Made by a program: the position numbers and the translations under genes. The notes below the pieces were generated by a model that saw only the letters and a list, made by a program, of their open reading frames with translations, searched no databases and had not been told where the DNA came from. A stretch of 12,616 nt of DNA from Methyloligella sp. (GTDB lineage: Bacteria; Pseudomonadota; Alphaproteobacteria; Rhizobiales; JALUTE01): positions 1-12,616 of the forward strand of contig JALUTE010000244.1 in NCBI GenBank assembly GCA_027058255.1, given 5' to 3'. Shown here piece after piece: positions 5,015-12,616 of this stretch (its first letter is position 1; each line of letters opens with the position of its first letter).

Positions 5015-8000
5015 TCAGCGGCCATCCGTTCGGGTTTTCCAACTCTCGGGGCGCAGAACGGGCGTGGAGCTCGAGGCCTGCGGGCCGGGGCGCCGGCCCC
5101 TGGCGGGCGCAGGCCGGGGCAGGACGCGCTGGCCCGGACCGCTGAACTCGAAAATCTGCCGGAAGATGCCTGGCGCCACCGCCGATATCGGATTGACGAT
5201 CACCTGCGGATTGGCCATCGCCCCCTGAATGGCGAAGGTGATGCCGAGGAGGCCCTCGCCGCGACGCCCCACGAGCAGCGGGCCGATGATGGGAAGCTGG
5301 CCGAGGGCGGAGTTGAGGCCGTAGAGCGGCACATAGGTGCCGCCGAGACGCACGCTCTGGCGGTTGAAATCGACCTTGCCGCGCATGGTCGCTCCGAGGA
5401 CCGGGCCGTTGATCAGGGCCTCGTGCAGGACGAACTGGCCCTGTCCGACGGAGAATCTCACGCGCATGCGGTCGAAGGCGAGCTGGGAGCGCACCACCCG
5501 CTTTCCGCGCCGTCCTTGCGACGGGGTCTCACCACCGGAAAGGCCCGTATCTTCGGAGCTGGCAGAGAGCACCTCCGTCACCACCGGGTCGCCGAGCACG
5601 ACGAAATTCTGCGCCGCAAGCAGGCCCGTCTTCTCGGCGAGCCCCTTGCCGTCCAGATTGACGCGCAGACGGGCGATGCCGCCATGAATGCGCGGATAGA
5701 AGCCGACGAGGCGGAAGGCGGCGCCGGCATCGTCGCTCTCGGCCATCAGCACACGGGGATTGCCGGGCTCGTCGACAAGCCGCACCGAGAGGTCCTTGCC
5801 ATTCTCGAAAACGCCGCGCGCGGCGAGGGCCGTCAGCTTGCGCTCGCGCTTGGACAGGCTCACGCGCACATTCTTGAGGACCGTCTGGGAAAAGCCAACG
5901 AGCGTGTCGATCCGCGCCTCGACGTCGATGCCAAGCCGGTCGCGGGGTTTCGGCAGGGCCCGGTCGGTCAGTTGGCCGGCGGAGAAGAGCGACCGGAACA
6001 GGCCGCGCCCGTCATAGGTCATGCCCTCGGCCTTCACCTTCCAGATCCGGTCGTCTCCGATCTCGCCCTCAAGCCGCAAATGGGTGATGACGTTGAAGCT
6101 GAAATCGGGGAAGACGAATGACTTCAGGCGGTTCTGGGCATCGAGGGAAACCCAGCCGTCGATGGCGATATCGTCGCCGACGATCTTGAAATCGCGCAGC
6201 TCTGTCAGGCCGTCCGGGCGACGAACGATCTCGAACTCCAGCGTGGCTGCCCGTCCAGGCGGCTTGCGCCAGGCGAGATTTTCCAGAATGAGCTCGGCAT
6301 TGGTGAGCTCGGCGCGCAGGGTGAGGGCGGGCCCATGATCGTGTGCTGCGCGGCGTCCGCCAGGCTCCGCACCCAGGGAGATGGAAAGGAATACCGGCAC
6401 CTCGCCGCGCACCATGTGATTGACAAACAGGCCGAGCTGCTCCCTGTCGGCGTCGTCGAACACACCGGAGATGCGCAGGGCCGGTTGCCGCTCCTCGGGA
6501 GCGCCGAATATGCGCTGCCAGGTGAGCTTGGCTGCGATGCCGTTCAGAAGCACGTCGCCGCGAAGATCGAGCGCCTTCTCCGAGAGCGCCAGGACGAGCT
6601 CGCCTCCGTGCAGACGGATGTCGCCCAGTGTCTTGCGCACGCCGGCGTCATGGAGCACGGCCTTGCCACTCATGGACATGTCGGCAAGGGTGAGGGGCTC
6701 GTCGGCCTCCCGCAGGGGCCAGGCGATGCGGAAGGTGCCATCCACCTCGCCCTCGACGCCGCTTGCCGAGAGATCGCCAAGTCCGCGAAAGCCGATGGGT
6801 GGGCGCTGGGCGAGGGCGAGAGCGGCCTTGGCCGTGCCCTTCGCCCGAAAGGAGACCTCGGACATGGGGTCGTCGGGGGCCATGTCCGGTATGACGAACC
6901 GGCCGGCGGAGAATGCGATGGGGCCGGCGTTCGGAAAGTTGGCGCGCGCCTCGGGCACGTCGAGGGAGAAGCGGCGCCCGACGATCTCCATGGTGATGCG
7001 GGGGGCCTCAAGCGGGGGCATGGTCTCGAAAGGCTGAATGACCATCCGCTCGCCGGTCACAACCATCTCGACGGCCTCGTTCGGGATGGGTGCGCCGGCC
7101 TCGATGCGTGCGATCAAACCTGCGGGCATGTCGAGGCGGATGCGCCCGGCCGTCAGTTGGCCGCCTCGTACATGCTTGCCAACCCAGTCACGCACCTCTG
7201 GCGCAATGAACCGGGGCCAGAGGCGCTTCAGCGTCGCGACCGGCATGGATCCGATCGCCCCTTCGAGGAAGACGGCCGGAGAGCCTTCGCCGGCACGAAC
7301 CCGCCCGGCCAGGAGAAGCTCGGCGCCGCCGGCGCGCACGAAGAACTCGCCTATGGTGAGGGTGCGCGCCGCGGGATCGAGACGGCCGGCGAGGCGCCAG
7401 ACCTCCACATTGGCGGGCGGCACCGAGAACGCGTCCGCGGCAAAGGCGACGTCGCGGGCCTTGAGGCGGATATCCCACGCTGCGGTGCCGCCGTCATCGG
7501 TCTTGAGCGCCGCGGTGCCGCTTATCGTGGCGCGGTTCCGCCCCCAGAAAACGGTCGATGGCAGCAGCTCGATCACCCCAGCGTCGGCCCTGTAGCGCAA
7601 CCGCACGATGCCTTCATCCAGAAGCAGGTGGGCCGGCCAGGGGCCGGCGAAGCGCACATGTCCCGCCGCGAGCGCGATCTCGGCCTGTGCACCCTGCATC
7701 TCGCCAGTGGTGGAGAGCACGAAGCGGGCCTTGCCGGTGATCGGCATGTCGAAGCTCGCGAGGGGAGCGAACATGCCACCTGCCGCCACCAGGCCCCGCG
7801 GCACCAGGTCTGCAACGGCGACATCGATGGTGAGGCGTTTCTGCTTTTCCGACTCCTCGGCCCGCAGGCGCAGGGACCACGGCCCGGCAGACGAGCGCAG
7901 GTCGGCCTCGGCCTCGATGATGCTGCGTTTCTGCCTGTGGCGGAGATTGAGCTGGAGGCGCGGCACCTGCCAGAAATTCTGCCGGCCGCGATAGTCGAGG

Positions 8001-8752
8001 ATGACGAGGGCATTGCGCACCCCGAAGGCCGTGAGATAGGACGATGCGCTGCGGTGCTTGCGGGCCCGGGCGAAGGCATCGGCAAGCGCCCGGGCAAGAT
8101 CGAGCCGGCGCAGGGGCGTGCGCTCGGCCCCGGGAGCGGGTTTGGGGAAGATGGTCTCCGCAACGCCCGAGCGTGGCGCGGTCTCGGGCGCCGCGGCTGA
8201 TGGTTCGGCTCCTGCCTCAGGCCGGGAGAAGGAGACCGAGAAGCCGGCCTTCTCCGAGTAGAAGAGCAGAATGCGCGGATTGATGAAATCCACCCGTCCC
8301 GGGGCGATGCGCCCCGTCAGCAGGGCCGGTCCGCTCAAGGTGATTGCGGCGAGCGGCGCTCTTGCCACGATCGCGCCATCGCGGCGATCGACGAGGCGCA
8401 CGTCCTGGAGGCGGAACTCGATGCCGGCACCCGAGTCCGAGCGGCGCAATATGGCGTTGCGGATGCGCAGATCGACGCCTGCGAGCTCGCGGTTGACGGC
8501 GTTTTCGATGGGCGAGATCAGAAAGGTGAGGGGAATGGGGCCCTGCTTGAGACGGACATGAATGGCGACCACGGCGACAAGCGCGAACAGCATGAGGCCG
8601 CCGATCACCTCGAGGGTGACGATGAGGGTGCGATAGGGGATGGCGGGGCGGGACAGGGAGATCTGCGGCATGCGGCGCGCAAGGGCGCGGCCGCCCTCAC
8701 GGATGACCGTGAGGGCGCGTGTTCTCGCGAGCGGTTTCAGCGTATCGCCCAC
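5015..8752 (-). CDS. large AsmA-like / DUF3971 (YhdP-type) inner-membrane protein
   Basis: The 1245-residue protein has a basic N-terminus and one membrane helix (about 42-66). A long, beta-rich periplasmic region follows, with repeated strands typical of the AsmA/TamB/YhdP superfamily. The DUF3971 hallmark around LWPRFIAPEVRDWVGKHVRGG is at about 511-531. The AsmA-like C-terminal signature, with GTYVPLYGLN, LPIIGPLL, GEGLLGITF and NPISAVAPG, is at about 1135-1200. A proline- and arginine-rich tail of about 45 residues follows. Such proteins are thought to form hydrophobic grooves that move phospholipids between inner and outer membrane; that role is inferred here. The frame is open up to 9073, across the start of bcp. 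The GTG at 8752 is chosen because AGGGGG lies four bases before it and the protein then keeps its membrane helix. An ATG at 8671 is the alternative. It is divergent from bcp. Confidence 0.88.
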   Translation of the reverse strand: MGDTLKPLARTRALTVIREGGRALARRMPQISLSRPAIPYRTLIVTLEVIGGLMLFALVAVVAIHVRLKQGPIPLTFLISPIENAVNRELAGVDLRIRNAILRRSDSGAGIEFRLQDVRLVDRRDGAIVARAPLAAITLSGPALLTGRIAPGRVDFINPRILLFYSEKAGFSVSFSRPEAGAEPSAAAPETAPRSGVAETIFPKPAPGAERTPLRRLDLARALADAFARARKHRSASSYLTAFGVRNALVILDYRGRQNFWQVPRLQLNLRHRQKRSIIEAEADLRSSAGPWSLRLRAEESEKQKRLTIDVAVADLVPRGLVAAGGMFAPLASFDMPITGKARFVLSTTGEMQGAQAEIALAAGHVRFAGPWPAHLLLDEGIVRLRYRADAGVIELLPSTVFWGRNRATISGTAALKTDDGGTAAWDIRLKARDVAFAADAFSVPPANVEVWRLAGRLDPAARTLTIGEFFVRAGGAELLLAGRVRAGEGSPAVFLEGAIGSMPVATLKRLWPRFIAPEVRDWVGKHVRGGQLTAGRIRLDMPAGLIARIEAGAPIPNEAVEMVVTGERMVIQPFETMPPLEAPRITMEIVGRRFSLDVPEARANFPNAGPIAFSAGRFVIPDMAPDDPMSEVSFRAKGTAKAALALAQRPPIGFRGLGDLSASGVEGEVDGTFRIAWPLREADEPLTLADMSMSGKAVLHDAGVRKTLGDIRLHGGELVLALSEKALDLRGDVLLNGIAAKLTWQRIFGAPEERQPALRISGVFDDADREQLGLFVNHMVRGEVPVFLSISLGAEPGGRRAAHDHGPALTLRAELTNAELILENLAWRKPPGRAATLEFEIVRRPDGLTELRDFKIVGDDIAIDGWVSLDAQNRLKSFVFPDFSFNVITHLRLEGEIGDDRIWKVKAEGMTYDGRGLFRSLFSAGQLTDRALPKPRDRLGIDVEARIDTLVGFSQTVLKNVRVSLSKRERKLTALAARGVFENGKDLSVRLVDEPGNPRVLMAESDDAGAAFRLVGFYPRIHGGIARLRVNLDGKGLAEKTGLLAAQNFVVLGDPVVTEVLSASSEDTGLSGGETPSQGRRGKRVVRSQLAFDRMRVRFSVGQGQFVLHEALINGPVLGATMRGKVDFNRQSVRLGGTYVPLYGLNSALGQLPIIGPLLVGRRGEGLLGITFAIQGAMANPQVIVNPISAVAPGIFRQIFEFSGPGQRVLPRPAPARGRRPGPQASSSTPVLRPESWKTRTDGR

Positions 8753-9053
8753 CGGGCCCCCTAGCTTCTTCGCCCCCCTCTGCGCTGCCGTGGCGCGATG
8801 CTCTCGAGCGCTCCTGGCCGTTGCCGAAGCTCCACAAATCCCGTCCGCCGTGCTACTGCGCATGCCCCAATGCCATGCATGCCGATCCGGCCGGCACCTC
8901 GCGGCACCATTGGGCTCGCTCCATTTCGCGGGTCTCTGGAGCGCGGAATCCGAACGGGCCCCGCAACCGCGAGGCCGGGGCTTCAGAGCGCCGGACGGGC
9001 CGGCCGCCGGCAAGATGGACGCAACAAAAACGACGAAAGAAAGGCGGGCAGAC
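8753..9053. other. divergent 301-bp gap between the AsmA-like gene and bcp
   Basis: The frames of both neighbours run open into this stretch, but neither extension shows family similarity, and each gene has a better internal start. It must hold two divergent promoters. I could not pick convincing -35/-10 pairs. The last 40 bases before bcp are A-rich, with AAAGG about nine bases before its ATG. Confidence 0.4.
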
Positions 9054-9533
9054 ATGCTGAAGGAAGGCGACACAGCACCCGATTTCGAGCTTGCAACCGA
9101 TAGCGGCGAACGGTTTGCCCTGTCCGCGAGCCGGGGCCGGCCGGTGGTGGTGTTCTTCTACCCCAAGGACAACACCAGCGGTTGCACGCGCGAGGCCCGC
9201 GATTTCTCGGCCCTGCTGCCCGCCTTCGAGAAGGAGGGTGCGGTCGTGGTGGGGATCTCGCCCGACAGCGTTGAGAGCCATGTCAAGTTCAAGGACAAGC
9301 AGGGGCTGTCCGTCACCCTGCTCGCCGACCCGGACCGCGAGGCCATCGAGGCCTATGGCATTTGGGTGAAAAAGCGTTTGTACGGGCGGGAATATATGGG
9401 GGTGGAGCGCACCACCGTGCTGGTCGACGCCGACGGCACGATTGCGCGGATCTGGCGAAAGGTGCGCGTGGCCGGCCATGCGGAGGCGGTTCTCGAGGCG
9501 GTGCGCGCGCTCGGCGAGACGACGCGGAGCTGA
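9054..9533 (+). CDS. bcp: thioredoxin-dependent peroxiredoxin, Bcp/PrxQ family
   Basis: The 159-residue protein has the thioredoxin-like peroxiredoxin fold of the Bcp/PrxQ group, which reduces hydrogen peroxide and organic hydroperoxides in the cytoplasm. The active-site PxxxTxxC motif is complete (P37, T41, C44 in PKDNTSGC) and the supporting arginine is R119. The starts LKEGDTAPDFEL and VVVFFYPKD and the end KVRVAGHAEAVL are typical. C44 is the only cysteine in the protein. The resolving cysteine five residues later in E. coli Bcp is R49 here, so recycling must use an external thiol. The frame is open upstream, but the ATG at 9054 has AAGG nine bases before it and gives the family N-terminus. 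It is divergent from the AsmA-like gene, and a 356-base gap with its own promoter follows. Confidence 0.95.
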   Translation: MLKEGDTAPDFELATDSGERFALSASRGRPVVVFFYPKDNTSGCTREARDFSALLPAFEKEGAVVVGISPDSVESHVKFKDKQGLSVTLLADPDREAIEAYGIWVKKRLYGREYMGVERTTVLVDADGTIARIWRKVRVAGHAEAVLEAVRALGETTRS

Positions 9534-9889
9534 GGCCCGGCTGCCACACGGGCGCCGGCTCGCCGGACGGCTTATTGACGGCCCGGGCATGGCCGTTGCA
9601 TAAGCTAGAGGGCCCGGTCGGAAAACGGGTGAGGCGTTCGCGGGCAATGCGTCCAGGCAAGGCGTTCGGCGCCGCAGGGGCGCACTCTGCAAGACCTTAT
9701 CGCGAAGGATCGTGCGGGAGGCGGCTGTCGCCGGCAGGGCGCGGGGAGTGCGTCACTGTCGGCTCGGGCCGGGTCGAAAGGGTCGAGGCTCGCGCGGAGC
9801 CCGGAGAGCCATGACGCGCCGGCTGCCAATGGGGCGGGAGGAAACGAGCATCTTATCGGTCTCGTGCGTTTGTTCGGAGGTAGGTTTTC
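9534..9889 (+). other. long leader region before bactofilin 2
   Basis: No supported gene lies in this stretch. After the promoter at 9575-9604, about 280 bases precede the bactofilin start. Short overlapping frames (55 codons from 9648; 32 codons from 9811) are open but lack recognisable products and good ribosome sites. A nine-base direct repeat, AGGCGTTCG, occurs at 9632 and 9660. A long 5' untranslated region, or a small RNA ahead of the gene, is possible. Confidence 0.4.
9575..9604 (+). promoter_or_regulatory. sigma-70-type promoter ahead of bactofilin 2
   Basis: TTGACG (9575-9580) and CATAAG (9599-9604) are 18 bp apart and fit a housekeeping promoter of alphaproteobacteria, where the -35 box is well kept and the -10 is looser. 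It lies 42 bp after the bcp stop and about 285 bp before the bactofilin ATG, so the transcript would have a long leader. Confidence 0.5.
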
Positions 9890-10465
9890 ATGTTTACGAA
9901 ACGGCCTGACAAGGGAGCCAGCGCCTTCGATCGGTTGAGACCCGGCGCCAGGGCGACAAGCGAGCCTGCCAGTGCGGCCAGTACAGAAAGTGAAACGGCG
10001 CCACCTGCCGCGTCGAAGTTCCAGGGGACGGATAAGATGACACCTTCGATTATCGGAAGCGATCTGACGGTGATGGGTAACGTCGTCTCGAAGGGCGAGG
10101 TTCAGGTGGACGGTGAGATCCAGGGCGATGTGCATTGCGCCTCGCTGGTGGTCGGCGAGAAGGCCCAGATCACGGGCGGCATCGTGGCCGAGGACGTGGT
10201 CGTGCGCGGGCGTGTCATGGGCTCGATCCGCGGCATGCGGGTGACGCTGCAATCCAGCTCGCATGTGGAGGGGGACATCTTCCACCAGTCGCTCGCCATA
10301 GAGCAGGGCGCGTTCTTCGAGGGCAAGTCGCGCCGCTCCGACGATCCGACCGCAGGCGTTCAGAAGCTCGAAGTGCCGGCGGGCGCGGCCAGCAACAACA
10401 AGACCGATGCGGCGCCGGCGGTGGGCAATGCCGCGCCGGGCCTGCAGTCGCCGGCCGTGAGCTGA
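9890..10465 (+). CDS. bactofilin (polymer-forming cytoskeletal protein), copy 2
   Basis: The 191-residue protein has a bactofilin beta-helix domain (about 53-146) with repeats such as VQVDGEIQGDV, IVAEDVVVRGRVMGSI and HVEGDIFHQSLAI. Tails rich in alanine, serine and proline flank it. The N-terminus MFTKRPDK fits the membrane-targeting motif of bactofilins and resembles MFAKQ of the copy at 3816. Both domains share the order SxIGxDLxxxG, then xIxGDV, then VxGxI, then a final F-EG, so they are paralogues that could co-polymerise or make separate scaffolds. GGAGGT lies about eight bases before the ATG, the best ribosome site in the window. Bactofilins often neighbour an M23 cell-wall peptidase, but none is seen here. 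The putative promoter is at 9575. Confidence 0.94.
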   Translation: MFTKRPDKGASAFDRLRPGARATSEPASAASTESETAPPAASKFQGTDKMTPSIIGSDLTVMGNVVSKGEVQVDGEIQGDVHCASLVVGEKAQITGGIVAEDVVVRGRVMGSIRGMRVTLQSSSHVEGDIFHQSLAIEQGAFFEGKSRRSDDPTAGVQKLEVPAGAASNNKTDAAPAVGNAAPGLQSPAVS

Positions 10466-10634
10466 CCGCTGCTCTCCCCGCCGGCTTGGCCGGCACGGCT
10501 CGCCGCCGCCGGGCCCGTGCAGGCAACGCCGGCGCCAGGCGCTTGGCAGGCGCGCCGCCGCGTGCACGGGCGTGCTGTCTCGCCCCGTTCACCCCATGTC
10601 CCCGTTCTCTCGCCTCTCGGTCGACCGTCCTCGC

Positions 10635-10859
10635 ATGTACAGGCTCGCTCCGGTGTTCGCGCTCTTGCTCGCAGGCTGCTCCGCCGGCCCGTCATGGATC
10701 GGCGGGACGGGTTCCGATACCGCTCGCGCTGTCGGTCTCGGCACGGTGCGGATGGGCGATGCGCGCACCCGTGCCACCAATCGAATTCTCGCCTCCATCG
10801 CCATTGAGCGCGTGACGGGTCGGGCGGGTGCGCCGCGCAGGGAGGATGCCCGACCGTGA
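10635..10859 (+). CDS. small putative lipoprotein, unknown function
   Basis: The 74-residue product starts with a basic residue and hydrophobic core ending in the lipobox LAGC (12-15). After lipidation at C15 a mature protein of only 60 residues would remain, with no motif that I recognise. It contains a glycine-rich part (about 23-40) and a short helix-like stretch, TNRILASIAIERV (about 48-60). The frame is open further upstream (ATGs at 10572 and 10596). The ATG at 10635 is chosen because it gives the shortest normal lipoprotein signal, but no clear Shine-Dalgarno sequence supports any of the three. It lies 169 bases after bactofilin 2 on the same strand and may be co-transcribed. Whether it is in the inner or outer membrane cannot be told. 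Confidence 0.55.
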   Translation: MYRLAPVFALLLAGCSAGPSWIGGTGSDTARAVGLGTVRMGDARTRATNRILASIAIERVTGRAGAPRREDARP

Positions 10860-10870
10860 TCGGGCCCCGG

Positions 10871-10899
10871 GCCGGAGGGCGGCGGGCTTGTCCGGCGTT
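10871..10899 (+). terminator. weak terminator-like hairpin after the small lipoprotein
   Basis: GCCGGA (10871-10876) pairs with TCCGGC (10891-10896) around a 14-base loop and is followed by GTTT. The T run is only three bases, so this is a weak candidate. Its position 12 bases after the stop codon is suitable. Confidence 0.3.
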
Positions 10900-11060
10900 T
10901 CTAGGGGTTATGGCCTCCCGCGCGCTGCCCCCGCTCGCATTCTGGTCGGAAGCGTTGTCGGATGAGCGGCCGACATCCGCCCGAAAACACCATCATTGAC
11001 CTCGCATCCATTGAGTTCAGTCGTCGTGACCCGCGCGCAACACTGAACCGGGCTTTTCGG

Positions 11061-11089
11061 TTGACGCTCTGCCGGCAGGGCTCTAAGAC
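11061..11089 (+). promoter_or_regulatory. sigma-70-type promoter of the second lipoprotein gene
   Basis: TTGACG (11061-11066) and TAAGAC (11084-11089) are 17 bp apart. A transcript would begin near 11096, about 25 bases before the ATG at 11121. That argues against the longer frame, which begins at 10962. Confidence 0.5.
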
Positions 11090-11120
11090 CGAAAGAAAAT
11101 CGAAAATCAGGGTGGCGATC

Positions 11121-11678
11121 ATGATCGTACTGCGTAGAAGCTCATGGCGACCCAGAGATGGCACGATGCCCCGCGCCGGTGGCGTGCTTCTTGTCATGAT
11201 GGCCGTTCTGCTTGCCGGTTGCTCCGGCCAAGGCGGGCTGCTCGGCGGGCTCGGTCTCGCCGGCGGTGACGCGCCGACCCCATGTCTCGACGATTCCAAG
11301 GACTGCATCGAGCAGCGCATGGCGCGCCTCAAGGCCATGCTGGACGACAAGTCCCGAAGCTGGGTGAACGAACAGCCGACGCCGCAGAGCTATGCCTCGG
11401 GCGTGCGCCTCTTTGCCTATCGGGCCACCAAGAGCCAGCTCGATTGCCGCGAGCTGCATGCCGGTACCACCGAGACGCAGAAGGCCAAGGCCACGCTGGC
11501 CAGCACACATATTCCGGGCCTGGCGAAGGATCAGCTCGCCAAGGTGAAGGCGCTCAACGATCAGGTCCATGAGGAGTTGGCGCGCGAGTATCGACGGGTC
11601 TGCAAGTCGCCCAAGGCAGCGCGCAAAGGGTTTGAGAGCCGCAACCCGCGCAGCAAGCAGGCGCGCGGCTCCGGCTGA
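11121..11678 (+). CDS. putative lipoprotein with four conserved-looking cysteines, unknown function
   Basis: The 185-residue product has a signal with lipobox LAGC (31-34), a glycine-rich linker, and a mostly helical mature part. That part contains four cysteines (C55, C62, C109, C161) that could make two disulfides in the periplasm. Charged helices lie at about 62-80 and 115-163, and the C-terminus is basic (residues 162-185). I do not recognise the family. The start at 11121 is chosen because AGGGTGG lies just upstream and a promoter (11061-11089) fits it. The ATG at 11166 would give a tighter 19-residue signal and is a real alternative. The frame stays open up to 10962, upstream of the promoter. 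The gene appears to be transcribed alone on the plus strand between another small lipoprotein and a TPR protein. Confidence 0.72.
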   Translation: MIVLRRSSWRPRDGTMPRAGGVLLVMMAVLLAGCSGQGGLLGGLGLAGGDAPTPCLDDSKDCIEQRMARLKAMLDDKSRSWVNEQPTPQSYASGVRLFAYRATKSQLDCRELHAGTTETQKAKATLASTHIPGLAKDQLAKVKALNDQVHEELAREYRRVCKSPKAARKGFESRNPRSKQARGSG

Positions 11679-11807
11679 GTCTCTCTGGCAGAGGCGGGGT
11701 CTGCTGGCGCGATCTGGCCCGTGTGGGGCCGTGCCTGCCGGCCCTGCCGGGTGAGGGTCGTGCCGCACGGCGCGCCTCGGTCCCCCTGCTGATCCGAACT
11801 GGCATCC

Positions 11808-12616
11808 ATGGCCCCTCCCTCTCATGCATCTCGCCACAAGGACTGGGGCCGCCTCGGCGTGGAGGCGGCCGAGGCCGGTGCCTTCGACATGGCGCGCATC
11901 TATCTGGAGAAGGCGGTCCGGAGGGAAAAGCGCCATGCGGGCCACCGCTACAATCTCGCCATCGTCATGGAGGCGCTCGGCGAGATCGACGCCGCCGCCC
12001 GCCTGCTTACCGAGGCTCTGCGTCTGAAACCCGCCATGGCCGAAGCCGCGCGGCGGCTGGAGCGGGTTCTGCGGGCCTATCGCCTGGAGGCGCCGGAACG
12101 GCTCGATCCGTTCGGACTCATGGCGGCGCTGGCCTCGGATGTGCTCGACCGGCAGGTGGTCGGCGAGGTGGCGCTCGCCCATCTGGCGGCGACGCCTCCC
12201 CTGAGGGACGCCCTGGCGCTCGGCCGCCGGGAGGGCTGGAGGCGGGCCGCGGAAACGCTGCTTGCCCGGCGCACGGCGCCGGCCCTGCGCGCGCCGCTTC
12301 TCCTTGCCGCGCTCAGGGAAGGGGTCAATCGCGACCCGGAGCTGGAGCGCCTGCTTGCGGCGGCGCGGCGGGCGCTGTTGCTGGATCTCGAAGCGGATCG
12401 CTTCTCCGACAAGGCCCTCATCGCCTTTGCCTGCGCGCTCATCGAGCAATGCGCAAACAATGGCCATGTCTGGCCCGTAGGCGCCGAGGAGACGGCCGCG
12501 CTCGATGCGCTGGCGGTGGCGCCGTCGGCCCTGGCGGCGGGCGATGGCGATGCGAGCCGCGCCCTGCTGCAGCTCGCGCTCTACCGGCCCCTTTCCCGGA
12601 TCCTGCCTCCCGATAC
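11808..12616 (+). CDS. TPR protein, probably N-terminal part of a TPR-methyltransferase (partial)
   Basis: The frame is open for 269 codons and runs off the window, so the C-terminus is unseen. Residues about 12-77 contain two TPR-like helix pairs (WGRLGVEAAEAGAFDMARIYLEKAV and the YNLAIVMEALGEIDAAARLL region), which serve in protein contacts. The rest is an alanine- and leucine-rich helical region. Its later part, with DPELERLLAAARRALL (about 180-195) and then the stretch around CANNGHVWPV (215-224), resembles the segment between TPRs and a SAM-dependent methyltransferase domain in large alphaproteobacterial fusion proteins. That family call is inference. The start is well fixed: an in-frame TGA at 11790 leaves the ATG at 11808 as the only ATG near it, although no good Shine-Dalgarno sequence is seen. 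There is no signal peptide, so it is probably cytoplasmic. Confidence 0.7.
   Translation, partial: MAPPSHASRHKDWGRLGVEAAEAGAFDMARIYLEKAVRREKRHAGHRYNLAIVMEALGEIDAAARLLTEALRLKPAMAEAARRLERVLRAYRLEAPERLDPFGLMAALASDVLDRQVVGEVALAHLAATPPLRDALALGRREGWRRAAETLLARRTAPALRAPLLLAALREGVNRDPELERLLAAARRALLLDLEADRFSDKALIAFACALIEQCANNGHVWPVGAEETAALDALAVAPSALAAGDGDASRALLQLALYRPLSRILPPD

Noticed and set aside
6335..8200. 621-codon open frame on the plus strand inside the AsmA-like gene
   Set aside because: It is antisense to a well-supported gene. Such long frames are expected opposite GC-rich coding DNA, and its product resembles no family.
8860..8885. CATGCATG palindrome in the bcp upstream region
   Set aside because: Eight bases only, with no second copy or promoter context.
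9550..9575. Hairpin CCGGC/GCCGG after bcp as a terminator
   Set aside because: The loop would be two bases and no T run follows.
11142..12467. 441-codon open frame on the minus strand
   Set aside because: It lies opposite the lipoprotein and TPR genes, lacks any recognisable domain, and its composition fits an antisense shadow.
1..12616. CRISPR array, insertion sequence, toxin-antitoxin or known defence system
   Set aside because: No spaced repeats, terminal inverted repeats, transposase motifs or paired small toxin and antitoxin genes were seen on either strand.

Overview
The window is a GC-rich piece of bacterial chromosome, almost certainly from an alphaproteobacterium and most like the Hyphomicrobiales (Rhizobiales). 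The pointers are a mitochondrial-type NDUFS4 accessory subunit of respiratory complex I, Hyphomicrobiales-like Der and AsmA/DUF3971 proteins, strong GC preference at third codon positions, and bactofilins with alphaproteobacterial N-termini. Apart from the left end it reads as ordinary core chromosome.

Left edge (1-630): a membrane-anchored staphylococcal-nuclease-like gene on the minus strand stands beside the 3' part of a tRNA-Pro(UGG). The anticodon arm, T arm, acceptor 3' strand and CCA are present, but the acceptor 5' strand and D arm are missing. This looks like an integration attachment scar, or a 5'-deleted tRNA. An imperfect palindrome with a TTGACA box lies just before the break. 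If it is an attachment scar, the nuclease belongs to the end of an integrated element that extends off the left edge.

Region 670-3250 (plus strand): NDUFS4-like complex I subunit, a cold-shock protein with a terminator, and the ribosome-assembly GTPase Der. Der is followed by a terminator whose hairpin overlaps the last codons of the convergent bactofilin gene.

Region 3226-8752 (minus strand): bactofilin 1, an HSD10-like short-chain dehydrogenase, and a very large AsmA-like/DUF3971 inner-membrane protein. A 301-bp divergent gap separates the last of these from the genes that follow.

Region 9054-12616 (plus strand): a one-cysteine Bcp/PrxQ peroxiredoxin, a second bactofilin behind a long leader with a good promoter, two unrecognised small lipoproteins, and the 5' two-thirds or so of a TPR protein that runs off the window and resembles TPR-methyltransferase fusions.

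Functionally, much of the block concerns the cell envelope: two bactofilin scaffolds, an AsmA-like bridge protein and two lipoproteins. Housekeeping genes (der, csp, complex I, bcp) are mixed in. I did not find a clear new defence or mobile system. The most informative oddity is the tRNA-Pro fragment, which points to whatever lies left of the window.
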